Assembly: GCA_000998275.1 (NCBI GenBank)
Contig: LCDA01000005.1
Coordinates: 1 to 44,298, forward strand
DNA from: Candidatus Collierbacteria bacterium GW2011_GWA2_42_17
GTDB lineage: Bacteria > Patescibacteriota > Microgenomatia > UBA1400 > MFAQ01
Direction of reading: 5' to 3'
Length of the DNA stretch: 44,298 bases
Positions within the stretch are counted from its first letter, which is position 1; each line of letters opens with the position of its first letter. A program made the position numbers and the translations under genes. This document shows positions 28,892 through 37,341 of this stretch, in pieces. Under the pieces are notes generated by a model that ran no database searches, had not been told where the DNA came from, and saw only the letters and a list, made by a program, of their open reading frames with translations.

Positions 28892-29329
28892 GTGAAAAAG
28901 TGCTCAAAATGTCACGTTGAGAAGGAACTATCGGAATACTATTTTCGACATAAGGGCAAAAGAGCAGGTGAGCATTACAATCATTGTAAGGAATGTTTAA
29001 GAATTAGAGGAAAAACATACTATCAAGAAAACCACGAGAGACAACTTCGGTTATCAGTAAATAGAAACCGAACTCGCAGAAAAGATCAAAGAGAGTTCGT
29101 AAGTGCTCTGAAAAATTTACCCTGTGCCGACTGTGGAAGAAAATATCCACCATATGTTATGGATTTTGACCATCGTGATAAAAACTACAAACATGGAAAT
29201 ATTGGCACACTAGTCAGTCAAGCATACTTTACCAAAGAGAGACTTCTCAAAGAAATACAAAAATGTGATCTTGTTTGCTCGAACTGTCATAGAATCAGGA
29301 CTTTCAGAAGAAATCATCCAAACGGTTGA
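28892..29329 (+). CDS. HNH endonuclease-like protein with N-terminal zinc ribbon
   Basis: CSKC..CKEC, CADCGRKY, MDFDHRD, CDLVCSNCHRIRT. Confidence 0.8.
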   Translation: MKKCSKCHVEKELSEYYFRHKGKRAGEHYNHCKECLRIRGKTYYQENHERQLRLSVNRNRTRRKDQREFVSALKNLPCADCGRKYPPYVMDFDHRDKNYKHGNIGTLVSQAYFTKERLLKEIQKCDLVCSNCHRIRTFRRNHPNG

Positions 29330-29363
29330 AAATTCCCTTCATTAAAGCTAAAATACAGGCATT

Positions 29364-29477
<114 letters not shown>

Positions 29478-29631
29478 AATGGTGTATCACGGAACGACAC
29501 GCCATGAGCAGGAGCGAATGTGGGCGACGGCAGGCACTGCCTAGTACTTTAGCATTCGGATTCCCGCTACCCGCTCCTAACGAGAATAAATTGAAATTTC
29601 TTCAGATTTAGCCCTGAATTCAACAAATAGT

Positions 29632-29654
29632 CTGGTTTAAACCAGGTTTTTTTT
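29632..29654. terminator. Palindromic terminator CTGGTTTAAACCAG + T8
   Basis: Perfect 14-bp palindrome followed by T-run. Confidence 0.6.
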
Positions 29655-29678
29655 GGAGTTTAGCCTGGGGGTGAAAAA

Positions 29679-29703
29679 TGCGGGTAACGAGAATCGAACC
29701 TAA
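29679..29703 (-). repeat. R0: tRNA 3'-end-like / TAGGTTCGA boundary repeat
   Basis: Minus-strand TAGGTTCGATTCTCGTTACCCGCAT; shares TAGGTTCGA and CGTTACC with R1 and R3. Confidence 0.5.
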
Positions 29704-30524
29704 AAAGAATCTAATAATAATTGAATCAGAGCATCCGCTTGGTATAAAAATGCTCTAGTTTTCTCGGTATCTAATTGGCCTGGTGTATGTGCCTTACTCA
29801 ATAAAGCATAAATGTCATTTAGTGCCTGTTCTTGGGCAAGAAAAGCGGCTTGTGCAGATGGTTTGATTATTGATTTCAAGTAATTTATCTTATGTCTACC
29901 TGTTATTTTGTCTCCAGGAACTAACGAATGATACTTTCTAACTTTGATCTCTGGAGCAAAAAAATCAAGCAATCTGCGTTCGACTTCCCTCATTAGGAAC
30001 ATCGGTGAGCGGGTAGGGTCTTGAGTGGCCTGGTGCAATGTTTGCCAAGCGTTATCATATTCTTGGCCTAATGACTGATCAATTGTATGAAGTCTCTGCG
30101 AGATCGCAGATCGTTGACTGTACCTCTCTTCAATTAGATTTACTTGAACAAGGGCTTGTGAACGATATCCTGGTGGGTATGAGAGCGAGGCTCCAGAAGC
30201 AGCGACAGAATTTATTGTTAGGGTAGTTGTCCCCAAAGCTTGTAGCTGATTTGCCCAACTTGGATTCGAGACGTGCGTCTTTAAATCTTGTGATAATTGT
30301 TGAAGTATGTAAGTTAATGCAACACCAGAGGCTGTGATTGGTTGAGGAGGTGTGACATTCTGTCCTTTCATTTCTTCCCATAAGCCAATTGCCGATTCAA
30401 TTTGTCCTTCTTGTTTCCCTAGCTGAATTGTGTATTCGCTCAACTGTTTTTTTGACTCAGAAGTTGCGTCCAACGATGATTCAAGGTTCTGAATTATTAC
30501 ATCAATATCATTTTTGTTACTCAT
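29700..30524 (-). CDS. Hypothetical protein, fourth gene of island operon
   Basis: 274-aa ORF; 4-bp ATGA overlap with the upstream gene; stop codon lies in R0. Confidence 0.75.
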   Translation of the reverse strand: MSNKNDIDVIIQNLESSLDATSESKKQLSEYTIQLGKQEGQIESAIGLWEEMKGQNVTPPQPITASGVALTYILQQLSQDLKTHVSNPSWANQLQALGTTTLTINSVAASGASLSYPPGYRSQALVQVNLIEERYSQRSAISQRLHTIDQSLGQEYDNAWQTLHQATQDPTRSPMFLMREVERRLLDFFAPEIKVRKYHSLVPGDKITGRHKINYLKSIIKPSAQAAFLAQEQALNDIYALLSKAHTPGQLDTEKTRAFLYQADALIQLLLDSF

Positions 30525-31510
30525 TTGTCTCCATTCAGTTTAAGAAAATTAATAAATATTCTACCGAAACCTGTATTAATAAATCCTCCGGGAGCATCGA
30601 ATTGGTCAGGTCGTTTTCCTTTATACAACTCATCCGCAGTCGGAGCTTCAGTAATAGTGGGAGCACTAATTTTCATGGGTTGAATAAGTGATTCTGACTG
30701 TAGTCGCTGCAGAGATCGATCAATAACAGCTTCGTCCATATTGCGGTCTTTAAGTAAGGTACAAATAGAATCTCTGGTTACACCCTTAGCACCATTTCCT
30801 CCATTTTGGGGTAAATTTGAAAGAAAATGCTTGTCCATAGTTTTAAGCACCAAAAGATCTACGCTGTCCAGGCTTAGGAGTGTAGATAGTACAAGATCTT
30901 TAGTTTTGGGATGAAGATCCATGTTTTCTAATGCGCTAGCAACAAATTCAGCTATTACTTCATCAAAGCCTCTGCCGGGATTTGTTAATAATTTCCGAGT
31001 TATTTCTTCAAGTTGAAACACAATTGTGTTTTCAAAATAATCGACCGCTTCTTGCTTTATCTCAACTGAAGACAAACGTCTATTCAAATAGCCCAGAAAA
31101 GAATCAATCTCTTGTTGTCTTTTCTTATTAACCTTTTGATCATAATAATCTTTTATGGTCCCCGCACCTACGGCATATCCAGGAACGACGACTGAGGCAA
31201 GGTTGTGAAGTAATAAACCCACCACACTTACAAACTCCTTTTTATTATTTATTGTGACATTCTCAGCTAACTCTCCAGCCGATTTTTTTAGCTGACTAAT
31301 CCCCTGAGTTACCAATGCTTTATCATCTCCGTTCATATTTTGATACCTATTTGCAAGCGATCTCTGTGGCCATGATGGATCACAAACTAGTATTGTGCCA
31401 TCACTTTTCCTCGCTTCTTGTTCTTTTTGTTTCTCTTGTTCGGGCAAGAGTATCTGCTTTTTTAAACCTTTCTGTCTGCATAGCTTCCTCTTTGATTTCT
31501 TGATTTTCAC
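30521..31510 (-). CDS. Hypothetical protein, third gene of island operon
   Basis: 329-aa ORF (GTG at 31510; ATG at 31336 is an alternative start). Confidence 0.7.
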   Translation of the reverse strand: MKIKKSKRKLCRQKGLKKQILLPEQEKQKEQEARKSDGTILVCDPSWPQRSLANRYQNMNGDDKALVTQGISQLKKSAGELAENVTINNKKEFVSVVGLLLHNLASVVVPGYAVGAGTIKDYYDQKVNKKRQQEIDSFLGYLNRRLSSVEIKQEAVDYFENTIVFQLEEITRKLLTNPGRGFDEVIAEFVASALENMDLHPKTKDLVLSTLLSLDSVDLLVLKTMDKHFLSNLPQNGGNGAKGVTRDSICTLLKDRNMDEAVIDRSLQRLQSESLIQPMKISAPTITEAPTADELYKGKRPDQFDAPGGFINTGFGRIFINFLKLNGDK

Positions 31511-32195
31511 TCATTAGCCCTGAATGCTTTTCAGCAAAGTTGGAAATGACTTTGACGCCTTTGTAACTTTGGCTTACTTCATACCATAAACCCATTATTG
31601 CAAGGGTTGTGTTAGCCAACCGCCAAAGAGCTGTCTTTTCCATGTAGTCATCCTGAAAGTCGAAGTATGATACCTGAATCTGAGCTCCTTCTTTAGAAGG
31701 GAGAAACCTATATCCTCTGGTAGAGTCAACTAAGTTTGAATGACTTGAAACCTGCACGGGTTTCTTTATTTTCAATATAGCATTGGAAGTAGTAGGGTAA
31801 TTTTTACTTAACCATTTATATCTTTTGCTCTTGAGTTTGTCTGTGGAGTCCATAATCCCAAACTCGTCTGTTTTTGCGAACTTCTCTACATCAGGGAATG
31901 CAATAGAATAAGCGGCATCTGTCCCAGATTCAATTAATTGTCTTAAATTGAGAGATGACTGTACATGATGTTGGCGTATTATTGAAAACAAGGTAAGCAG
32001 ATAGAAGTTTCGAGCGGAATAATAGAATCTTAAAAAGATATCCTGTGGAGCATTAAATTCAGTAATAAAGCTTTCAAGAAGTTGAAAAGTCTTCAAGTTA
32101 TGAGCAAAGTTGTTTCCATATTTATTGAGAGCGTTTAAAGTTTTAGTATGTTCACCTTCTATGATTTCGGACAGGGTTCCAGTGTGTTTTTTCAT
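31401..32195 (-). CDS. Hypothetical protein, second gene of island operon (helix-rich)
   Basis: 264-aa ORF; ATGA overlap with the upstream gene. Confidence 0.75.
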   Translation of the reverse strand: MKKHTGTLSEIIEGEHTKTLNALNKYGNNFAHNLKTFQLLESFITEFNAPQDIFLRFYYSARNFYLLTLFSIIRQHHVQSSLNLRQLIESGTDAAYSIAFPDVEKFAKTDEFGIMDSTDKLKSKRYKWLSKNYPTTSNAILKIKKPVQVSSHSNLVDSTRGYRFLPSKEGAQIQVSYFDFQDDYMEKTALWRLANTTLAIMGLWYEVSQSYKGVKVISNFAEKHSGLMSENQEIKEEAMQTERFKKADTLARTRETKRTRSEEK

Positions 32196-33061
32196 TTTAT
32201 TTTTTTAATTTCGACCAAAAACTCTGCATATTCTTCATAACCATCGAGAAATTCATACAATTGTTCTTGATTTAATAGGCGTGTATTGACCTGTGGCTTA
32301 TTCACTAATGGAACTACAGTTGTAACCTCATATACTGCATCCATGTATTCATTCAATTCTTTTTTATTTATTCTTTTTTTGGAAGCTGGGGCTATAAATT
32401 TTTGGAAAAGAATATAGTCTAATTCATCAAGGATCTCAGAACCGATATTAAGAATCTTATCGATATTTGTTTCTGTGGGAATATCTTCTCCGTGAACGAC
32501 CCGGTTAAGAATAGAGGTTACATCCAAAATTAAACGCCTCAACTTATTGCTAATAACACCGGTTCCAGCCAAAACCTGAGTCATCATTTTTATACCTGAA
32601 GGGACAGTTTCTTTAAACGTATACAGTCTTTTTAGTTTTTTCTCAATTTCGATACGTAATTTTGCAAGTGCCAAAACGGGATCCTTTGCTGCTAATTCTT
32701 CCAATTCCTCAATAACTGAATTTTTCTTAATTACTTGTTCTTTATCTCCACCTTCCGATTTAATTTCTTTGGCTTGTTGTTCAGCCTTTTTTATATCTTG
32801 ATTGATTTCAGCTTCAAAATCTCCGAACTTGATTTTCTTTATATGAGAAGCAAAGGGCGTCAGTAGAACCAGGAGCATCAAGAGTATGGTTGTGTTATCT
32901 ATCTGAACAAAAGAAGCTCGAAATAAATGCAAAAGTAAAATAATTACATTAAAACAAAAAATTATAACAATAATTTTGCCGCTCTTAAAAAACTTATTAA
33001 GCCATTCTTTTATCATATTCATATCCCCCCGAAGGGCGATCCCGTAGCTAAGATGAATCAC
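32192..33061 (-). CDS. Membrane-anchored protein with a possible DUF4145/HEPN-like helical domain, first gene of island operon
   Basis: Two N-terminal TM helices then a charged coiled region and 'LRRLILDVTSILNRVVHGEDI'; an internal start near GGGGGGAT-ATGAATATG is plausible. Confidence 0.7.
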   Translation of the reverse strand: MIHLSYGIALRGDMNMIKEWLNKFFKSGKIIVIIFCFNVIILLLHLFRASFVQIDNTTILLMLLVLLTPFASHIKKIKFGDFEAEINQDIKKAEQQAKEIKSEGGDKEQVIKKNSVIEELEELAAKDPVLALAKLRIEIEKKLKRLYTFKETVPSGIKMMTQVLAGTGVISNKLRRLILDVTSILNRVVHGEDIPTETNIDKILNIGSEILDELDYILFQKFIAPASKKRINKKELNEYMDAVYEVTTVVPLVNKPQVNTRLLNQEQLYEFLDGYEEYAEFLVEIKKIK

Positions 33062-33073
33062 AAAAGTGTCATC

Positions 33074-33118
33074 AGTTCCCTAAAAGTAAGGTACCTTCAC
33101 CACAGGGATCATTCGGTA
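33074..33118. repeat. P1: 45-bp repeat, copy 1
   Basis: AGTTCCCTAAAAGTAAGGTACCTTCACCACAGGGATCATTCGGTA; 43/45 identical to 34754-34798. Confidence 0.9.
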
Positions 33119-33257
33119 AGCAGAGTATAGCTCATATGTATTACTTTTTCCTTCTTTTAACGGGTCTTTTGATATATGGATCTTTGAAACTTAAAAGACC
33201 CATGTGGCGCTTTAATTCCTTGAGTTGTACAATCAGTCTAGGAGTTAAAAGATCGTA

Positions 33258-33346
33258 TAGGTTCGAGCACATTATCGTTACCAGCTCCAAATGCACAGAA
33301 ATCACCATAAACATACATAAAGTTACTTGAAATTACACAAAATAAC
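33258..33346 (+). repeat. R1: cassette-boundary repeat, copy 1
   Basis: TAGGTTCGAGC..CGTTACCAGCTCCAAATGC..ACAGAA..ACATACATAAAGTTACT.. Confidence 0.8.
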
Positions 33347-33904
33347 ATGGATGACGAAAATAGAGTTGGTATAATCTTGGTCGCTACTCCTACTCAAAAG
33401 GAAGCAGATGAAATTTCCAAATTGCAAAAGCAATGCTTTGTAGATGTTGATGGTGAAGAGGCGAATGAAGATTTTTATCATAAGCCAGCGATTCAGGTAC
33501 TTGCTTATACTGATGACTCTTTAGTTGGTTGGGCTGGTGTTCATATTGCCGAGCAAAACTACAAGGGGCGACAGATAAAACTCGGCGGGTATGGTATTTG
33601 CACTCGCCCAGATTTTAGGCATATGGGTATAGCCACCAAAGTTGCTGGAGAAGCAATGAAATACTTAAAAGAGAAGGGCTGTGACATTGGCTTTTTATCG
33701 GTTAATCCTAACGATGAAAAATCAATAAAATTACATCAAAAATATGGATTTGTAATGCTACCCCAACATTTTTCATGGAAAAACAATAAAGACCGAATCA
33801 AGGAAGATACTGGTGGTATGGTTGCTTCAATTGAATCTAATGAATTATTTAACTACGTGTTAAACGGCCAGGAAACTCTTTACGTTGGCAACGGGTATTG
33901 GTAA
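33347..33904 (+). CDS. GNAT family N-acetyltransferase
   Basis: LGGYGICTRPDFRHMGIATKVAGEAM..FLSVNPNDEKSIKLHQKYGF. Confidence 0.85.
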   Translation: MDDENRVGIILVATPTQKEADEISKLQKQCFVDVDGEEANEDFYHKPAIQVLAYTDDSLVGWAGVHIAEQNYKGRQIKLGGYGICTRPDFRHMGIATKVAGEAMKYLKEKGCDIGFLSVNPNDEKSIKLHQKYGFVMLPQHFSWKNNKDRIKEDTGGMVASIESNELFNYVLNGQETLYVGNGYW

Positions 33905-34065
33905 TGACTAAATTCGGAAAAGTCTTGATTCCAAATAAATCTTTCAAAATGTTTAGGTGTAGAATTAGACCAGCTGTAACGTAATAGCGAAGGCCGATTT
34001 TACTTTAGAAATAAGTGCTAAATCGGAGACGGTAGATACTTTTTGATATACTCTTCCTGGCTAAG

Positions 34066-34152
34066 TAGGTTCGAGCCAATTATGGTATCTCGCTCCAGAT
34101 GCGACAGAAGTCACTACAAACGTACATAAAGTTACTAGAAAATTACAATAAG
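34066..34152 (+). repeat. R2: cassette-boundary repeat, copy 2
   Basis: TAGGTTCGAGCC..CGCTCCAGATGCGACAGAAG..ACGTACATAAAGTTACTAGAAAATTACA. Confidence 0.8.
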
Positions 34153-34704
34153 TCATATTTTCCCTTGTTCCAGGCTTTTCTTCCAAAGAATATCTTTTTC
34201 TTCACAATCGTAATCAATAAAGGCAACCGTTTCTAGATTGAATTTATTGGGGAAAGTATTTTGAATAAGTTCTAAAGCAATGGGTATTTTTTCAAGTTTC
34301 ACCTCTCGAGCAATTTTCATATGATCACCTATTGTTTTTCCATACAGTCCTTCGTAGTTGGAGTTGGCTTTGATGGAAAGTCCTTTAAAAACTAGCTTGA
34401 AATTTTCTACTAATTGGTTTAAGGCAGAAGGGTCAAACATTGCAACTATCTTTTGGTCCCAGTTTACAATTTCTTTAACATTAATCTGGAAACTTTTTGG
34501 TAAGTCCATCTTTTTAAGGCTATTTATTACTGCCTCTATCTTTTCCTTCGTTAGTTCTTCTTCAATATAGGTTAACGTTATATGCGGAAGAACTTTTGCT
34601 CTTGAATCAACAATTCCAAATTGTTTCTCTACCAACTCTTTTCTGATCTTGTAGATTAGGTCGATTGTATCTTTGTCTGGGGTGATTACTAAAAAAGGAT
34701 TCAT
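34153..34704 (-). CDS. 2'-5' RNA ligase / 2H phosphoesterase-like protein
   Basis: PHITLTYIEEE and a second H-containing segment GDHMKIAREV; start MNPFLVI chosen (ORF extends to 34752). Confidence 0.6.
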   Translation of the reverse strand: MNPFLVITPDKDTIDLIYKIRKELVEKQFGIVDSRAKVLPHITLTYIEEELTKEKIEAVINSLKKMDLPKSFQINVKEIVNWDQKIVAMFDPSALNQLVENFKLVFKGLSIKANSNYEGLYGKTIGDHMKIAREVKLEKIPIALELIQNTFPNKFNLETVAFIDYDCEEKDILWKKSLEQGKI

Positions 34705-34753
34705 ATTTATTCGTTCGGTCCCTGCGGTTAAGAGGATCACAATTTGTGCCATT

Positions 34754-34798
34754 AGTTCCCTAAAAGTAAGGTACCTTCACCGCAGAGATCATTCGGTA
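34754..34798. repeat. P2: 45-bp repeat, copy 2
   Basis: AGTTCCCTAAAAGTAAGGTACCTTCACCGCAGAGATCATTCGGTA. Confidence 0.9.
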
Positions 34799-34920
34799 CT
34801 AGTAGTATATCAAGAACGTCGGAAACTCTTAATGCCCATTCTATCTTTGAGTAAATTGAGTTTTAGAACTAATTCAGGTGTAATATAGTCACAGAGTTTA
34901 GAAAACAACCAAAGTGGGAA

Positions 34921-35010
34921 TAGGTTCGAGCTGAGTACCGTTACCAGCTCATAAAGTAACAGAAATAAACATAAATGTGCAGAAGGTTACTAGAAAAGTA
35001 CACAAATGGC
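34921..35010 (+). repeat. R3: cassette-boundary repeat, copy 3
   Basis: TAGGTTCGAGCTGAGTACCGTTACCAGCTCATAAAGTAACAGAAATAAACATAAATGTGCAGAAGGTTACTAGAAAAGTACACAAA. Confidence 0.8.
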
Positions 35011-35015
35011 TAGTA

Positions 35016-35414
35016 ATGATTAATAAAGAACAATTTCAAGAAGCTGTTGTCAAATCTGGGAAAAAGGAGACTTCTATGTCTCCAGATCACTGGAACGAGG
35101 AAAATCCTACACTAGGCCATTGTGCGGTGGTTGCCTTAACAGCACAGGATATTTATGGAGGCAAACTGTTGAAAGCATCTCTTGAGGGGACAGGGTTTGC
35201 TTATGGCAGATCGCATTACTGGAATTTGCTTCCGGATGGATCAGAAATTGATTTTACAGAAGCACAATTCGAAGGAAGAAAGCCTCAGTTAAATGGTGAA
35301 GTGAGAACTCGTGAATACGTACTTAGCAACGAACTTACCAAACAAAGATATGAACTACTTAAAGTTATTATTTTGATTGAACTTAGCAAAGTTCTTGACG
35401 CCTGTTCGAGCTGA
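35016..35414 (+). CDS. YunG-like protein
   Basis: 'NPTLGHCAVVALTAQDIYGGKLLKA..SHYWNLLPDGSEIDFTEAQF'; stop codon lies within R4. Confidence 0.65.
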   Translation: MINKEQFQEAVVKSGKKETSMSPDHWNEENPTLGHCAVVALTAQDIYGGKLLKASLEGTGFAYGRSHYWNLLPDGSEIDFTEAQFEGRKPQLNGEVRTREYVLSNELTKQRYELLKVIILIELSKVLDACSS

Positions 35415-35431
35415 GCACCGTCACCCGTTCA
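35403..35431 (+). repeat. R4: partial cassette-boundary repeat, copy 4
   Basis: TGTTCGAGCTGAGCACCGTCACCCGTTCA aligns with the first 30 nt of R3. Confidence 0.6.
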
Positions 35432-35470
35432 TTTTAATAAAGAATTATCTTTTGGGTATAATATATCTAC

Positions 35471-36316
35471 GTGAACAGTGAACACCAACCACACCTTGAA
35501 TTTGAAAAAAAATTAGTCTCAGAGTATTTCAGGCTAGGTTCTATCAATAAAGTCTTTCAGCAGCACAAATACAGTCTTCCTATTTCTTTTGCCGGTTTTG
35601 ACCGTGTTCTGAATAAGTATGGTGTTGTCAAATCCGCTGGTCCAAACTCAAAGCTTTCCGAATCACTTTTCATCCTCAGTCTCCTGGCAAACTACAAAAT
35701 TCCTCTCGAAAAGGTCTATCATCAGTTTGCCCCGAAATCGATTCAAGTCTCCACTAACACCCTCCATCGTATTCTTCACTACACTCGTTTGGGGCTGACT
35801 CGCAGACAGGGAGTTGCTCTAATTATCTCGCCAAAAGGTAAATCACACCAGGTTTTGGTTGGCAAAGATCTGAGCTTAACTAAATCATCACTGGGCAATA
35901 GGGGAGATCTCTCCTTACCCATGGGTCACTCTAAAATTGGAGAACCCATCAAAGACAGCATTGCCCGCATTCTTCAAAACGAAGTCTTTACCGATAATGT
36001 CATAAGTAAAACTTTTCCCTGGGAAGTCATTCCGGAGCATATCAAACCGGTAATGTACATCAACATTACCGATATCCAAGTTTCAGTTTACAAACTGGAG
36101 TTACCACAAAATCTAAATAAATTTTCCAGTTTCAAGCTTGAAAAACTAAAATATATCAACCTAGACAACCTACCAAAATCAAGCTTCCGTCCGGGAGTTA
36201 AAGATATTCTTGATCATTACTCAAATCTATATACCAGCAACTATTCCGAAACACTCATTCATAACTCGGAACTAAACACTAAGATTTATGCTCTTGCCAA
36301 GGAGCCTGTAAAGTAA
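35471..36316 (+). CDS. HTH-like N-terminus plus NUDIX-like C-terminus, function unknown
   Basis: 'LSLPMGHSKIGEPIKDSIARILQNEV' resembles a degenerate NUDIX box; GTG start. Confidence 0.55.
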   Translation: MNSEHQPHLEFEKKLVSEYFRLGSINKVFQQHKYSLPISFAGFDRVLNKYGVVKSAGPNSKLSESLFILSLLANYKIPLEKVYHQFAPKSIQVSTNTLHRILHYTRLGLTRRQGVALIISPKGKSHQVLVGKDLSLTKSSLGNRGDLSLPMGHSKIGEPIKDSIARILQNEVFTDNVISKTFPWEVIPEHIKPVMYINITDIQVSVYKLELPQNLNKFSSFKLEKLKYINLDNLPKSSFRPGVKDILDHYSNLYTSNYSETLIHNSELNTKIYALAKEPVK

Positions 36317-36350
36317 ATCCTCGAAGCTAATGGTAAAATACAACTGGTAT

Positions 36351-36422
36351 TGCCGAGTCGTCTAGTGGTAGGACGCCTCCCTTTGGAGGAGGATATCCTA
36401 GGTTCGAGTCCTAGCTCGGCAA
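36351..36422 (+). tRNA. tRNA-Gln(TTG)
   Basis: Acceptor TGCCGAG/CTCGGCA, anticodon arm CCTCC-CTTTGGA-GGAGG, T-arm CTAGG-TTCGAGT-CCTAG. Confidence 0.92.
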
Positions 36423-36428
36423 CAAAAC

Positions 36429-36460
36429 AATATTCTTCCTTTATGGGGGAATATTTTTTT
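36429..36460 (+). terminator. Terminator after tRNA-Gln
   Basis: AATATTCTTCC..GGGGGAATATT then T-run. Confidence 0.7.
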
Positions 36461-36526
36461 GTATGATGATAAGACTCGAAAGACCGAGTATTTCACCACA
36501 AACATATTGCTCTCTACCGCAGATCT

Positions 36527-37315
36527 ATGTATATTGATCTCATGCCTGAAGGACATAATTCTGAAATACCACAAGGAAATAATCGAATCGATGAACAGCT
36601 GCGAAGCCGCATCATAAACAACATTAACATTGTAAAAAACCAAGAAAAGACGCCCTTAGATAGGGAGATTAGAATTTTCGGAGACACTTTTGAAATGGTT
36701 GCTTTAGCAGAAAACCACTTAAATCATCCGGAAACGCAAATACAACAAGACCTCAGAAAACTAATCGAAAAGGTTTATCAAAACGCAGAGCTTGTTCTCG
36801 GAACAGCTCATGAAAGACCGAGCAAACCGGATAGCATCAGTGTAACTTTCGATCGTCAAGGCAAACTGGTCATCGACGAAGTTGTCGAGCTCAAATCCTC
36901 AAACAACGCCTTTATCCATGGACTCAAAAAGGAACAGCCCGCAAAAACTCTGGAAACCATCGGTGCAGTGGTCACCATTCTCAATCGGCTTAAAAAGGGA
37001 GAGGAAACTTCCAAAATACTCCCCAAAGATAGCGATCTATCACTAGACAAGAGAATCAAAAGAGACGTCGAGCTCAAAAAAATAAAGGGGCAGGTGCTCT
37101 TGATTGCCGGGGATAAAGGTCCAATTACTTTTTCTCCCGACATGATTTATCGCATTATTGTTCCCAAAGGTGAGGAACTGCCTACTTTTAATTCTCGCCT
37201 TCTCGAAGAGTTTGGTTATGCTGTAACCTTAAAAATTTCTCATAGTGACTTCTCCAAAAAAGACATTCATGAAATCATTAATAAAATTAACTCCGAAGAG
37301 TCTATTTATCATTAA
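36527..37315 (+). CDS. Hypothetical protein
   Basis: 262-aa ORF with core-like codon style. Confidence 0.7.
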   Translation: MYIDLMPEGHNSEIPQGNNRIDEQLRSRIINNINIVKNQEKTPLDREIRIFGDTFEMVALAENHLNHPETQIQQDLRKLIEKVYQNAELVLGTAHERPSKPDSISVTFDRQGKLVIDEVVELKSSNNAFIHGLKKEQPAKTLETIGAVVTILNRLKKGEETSKILPKDSDLSLDKRIKRDVELKKIKGQVLLIAGDKGPITFSPDMIYRIIVPKGEELPTFNSRLLEEFGYAVTLKISHSDFSKKDIHEIINKINSEESIYH

Positions 37316-37341
37316 CAAAAATTAGTTTAGAATGTCATCTT

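Noticed and set aside
33136-33330. 64-aa ORF ending in 'TEITINIHKVT'
   Set aside because: Runs into repeat R1. The same peptide-like text in R2 and R3 needs different frames because of indels, so a real coding sequence is not supported.
34977-35015. Upstream extension of the YunG-like ORF (MQKVTRKVHKWLV)
   Set aside because: This segment is part of repeat R3; the start at 35016 is more likely.
33074-35431. CRISPR array
   Set aside because: Few, long, imperfect repeats separated by full genes; no regular short spacers and no cas genes.
33258-35431. Classical integron with attC sites
   Set aside because: Repeats lack recognisable RYYYAAC/GTTRRRY core boxes and no intI-like tyrosine recombinase is present in the window; only the general cassette layout is similar.
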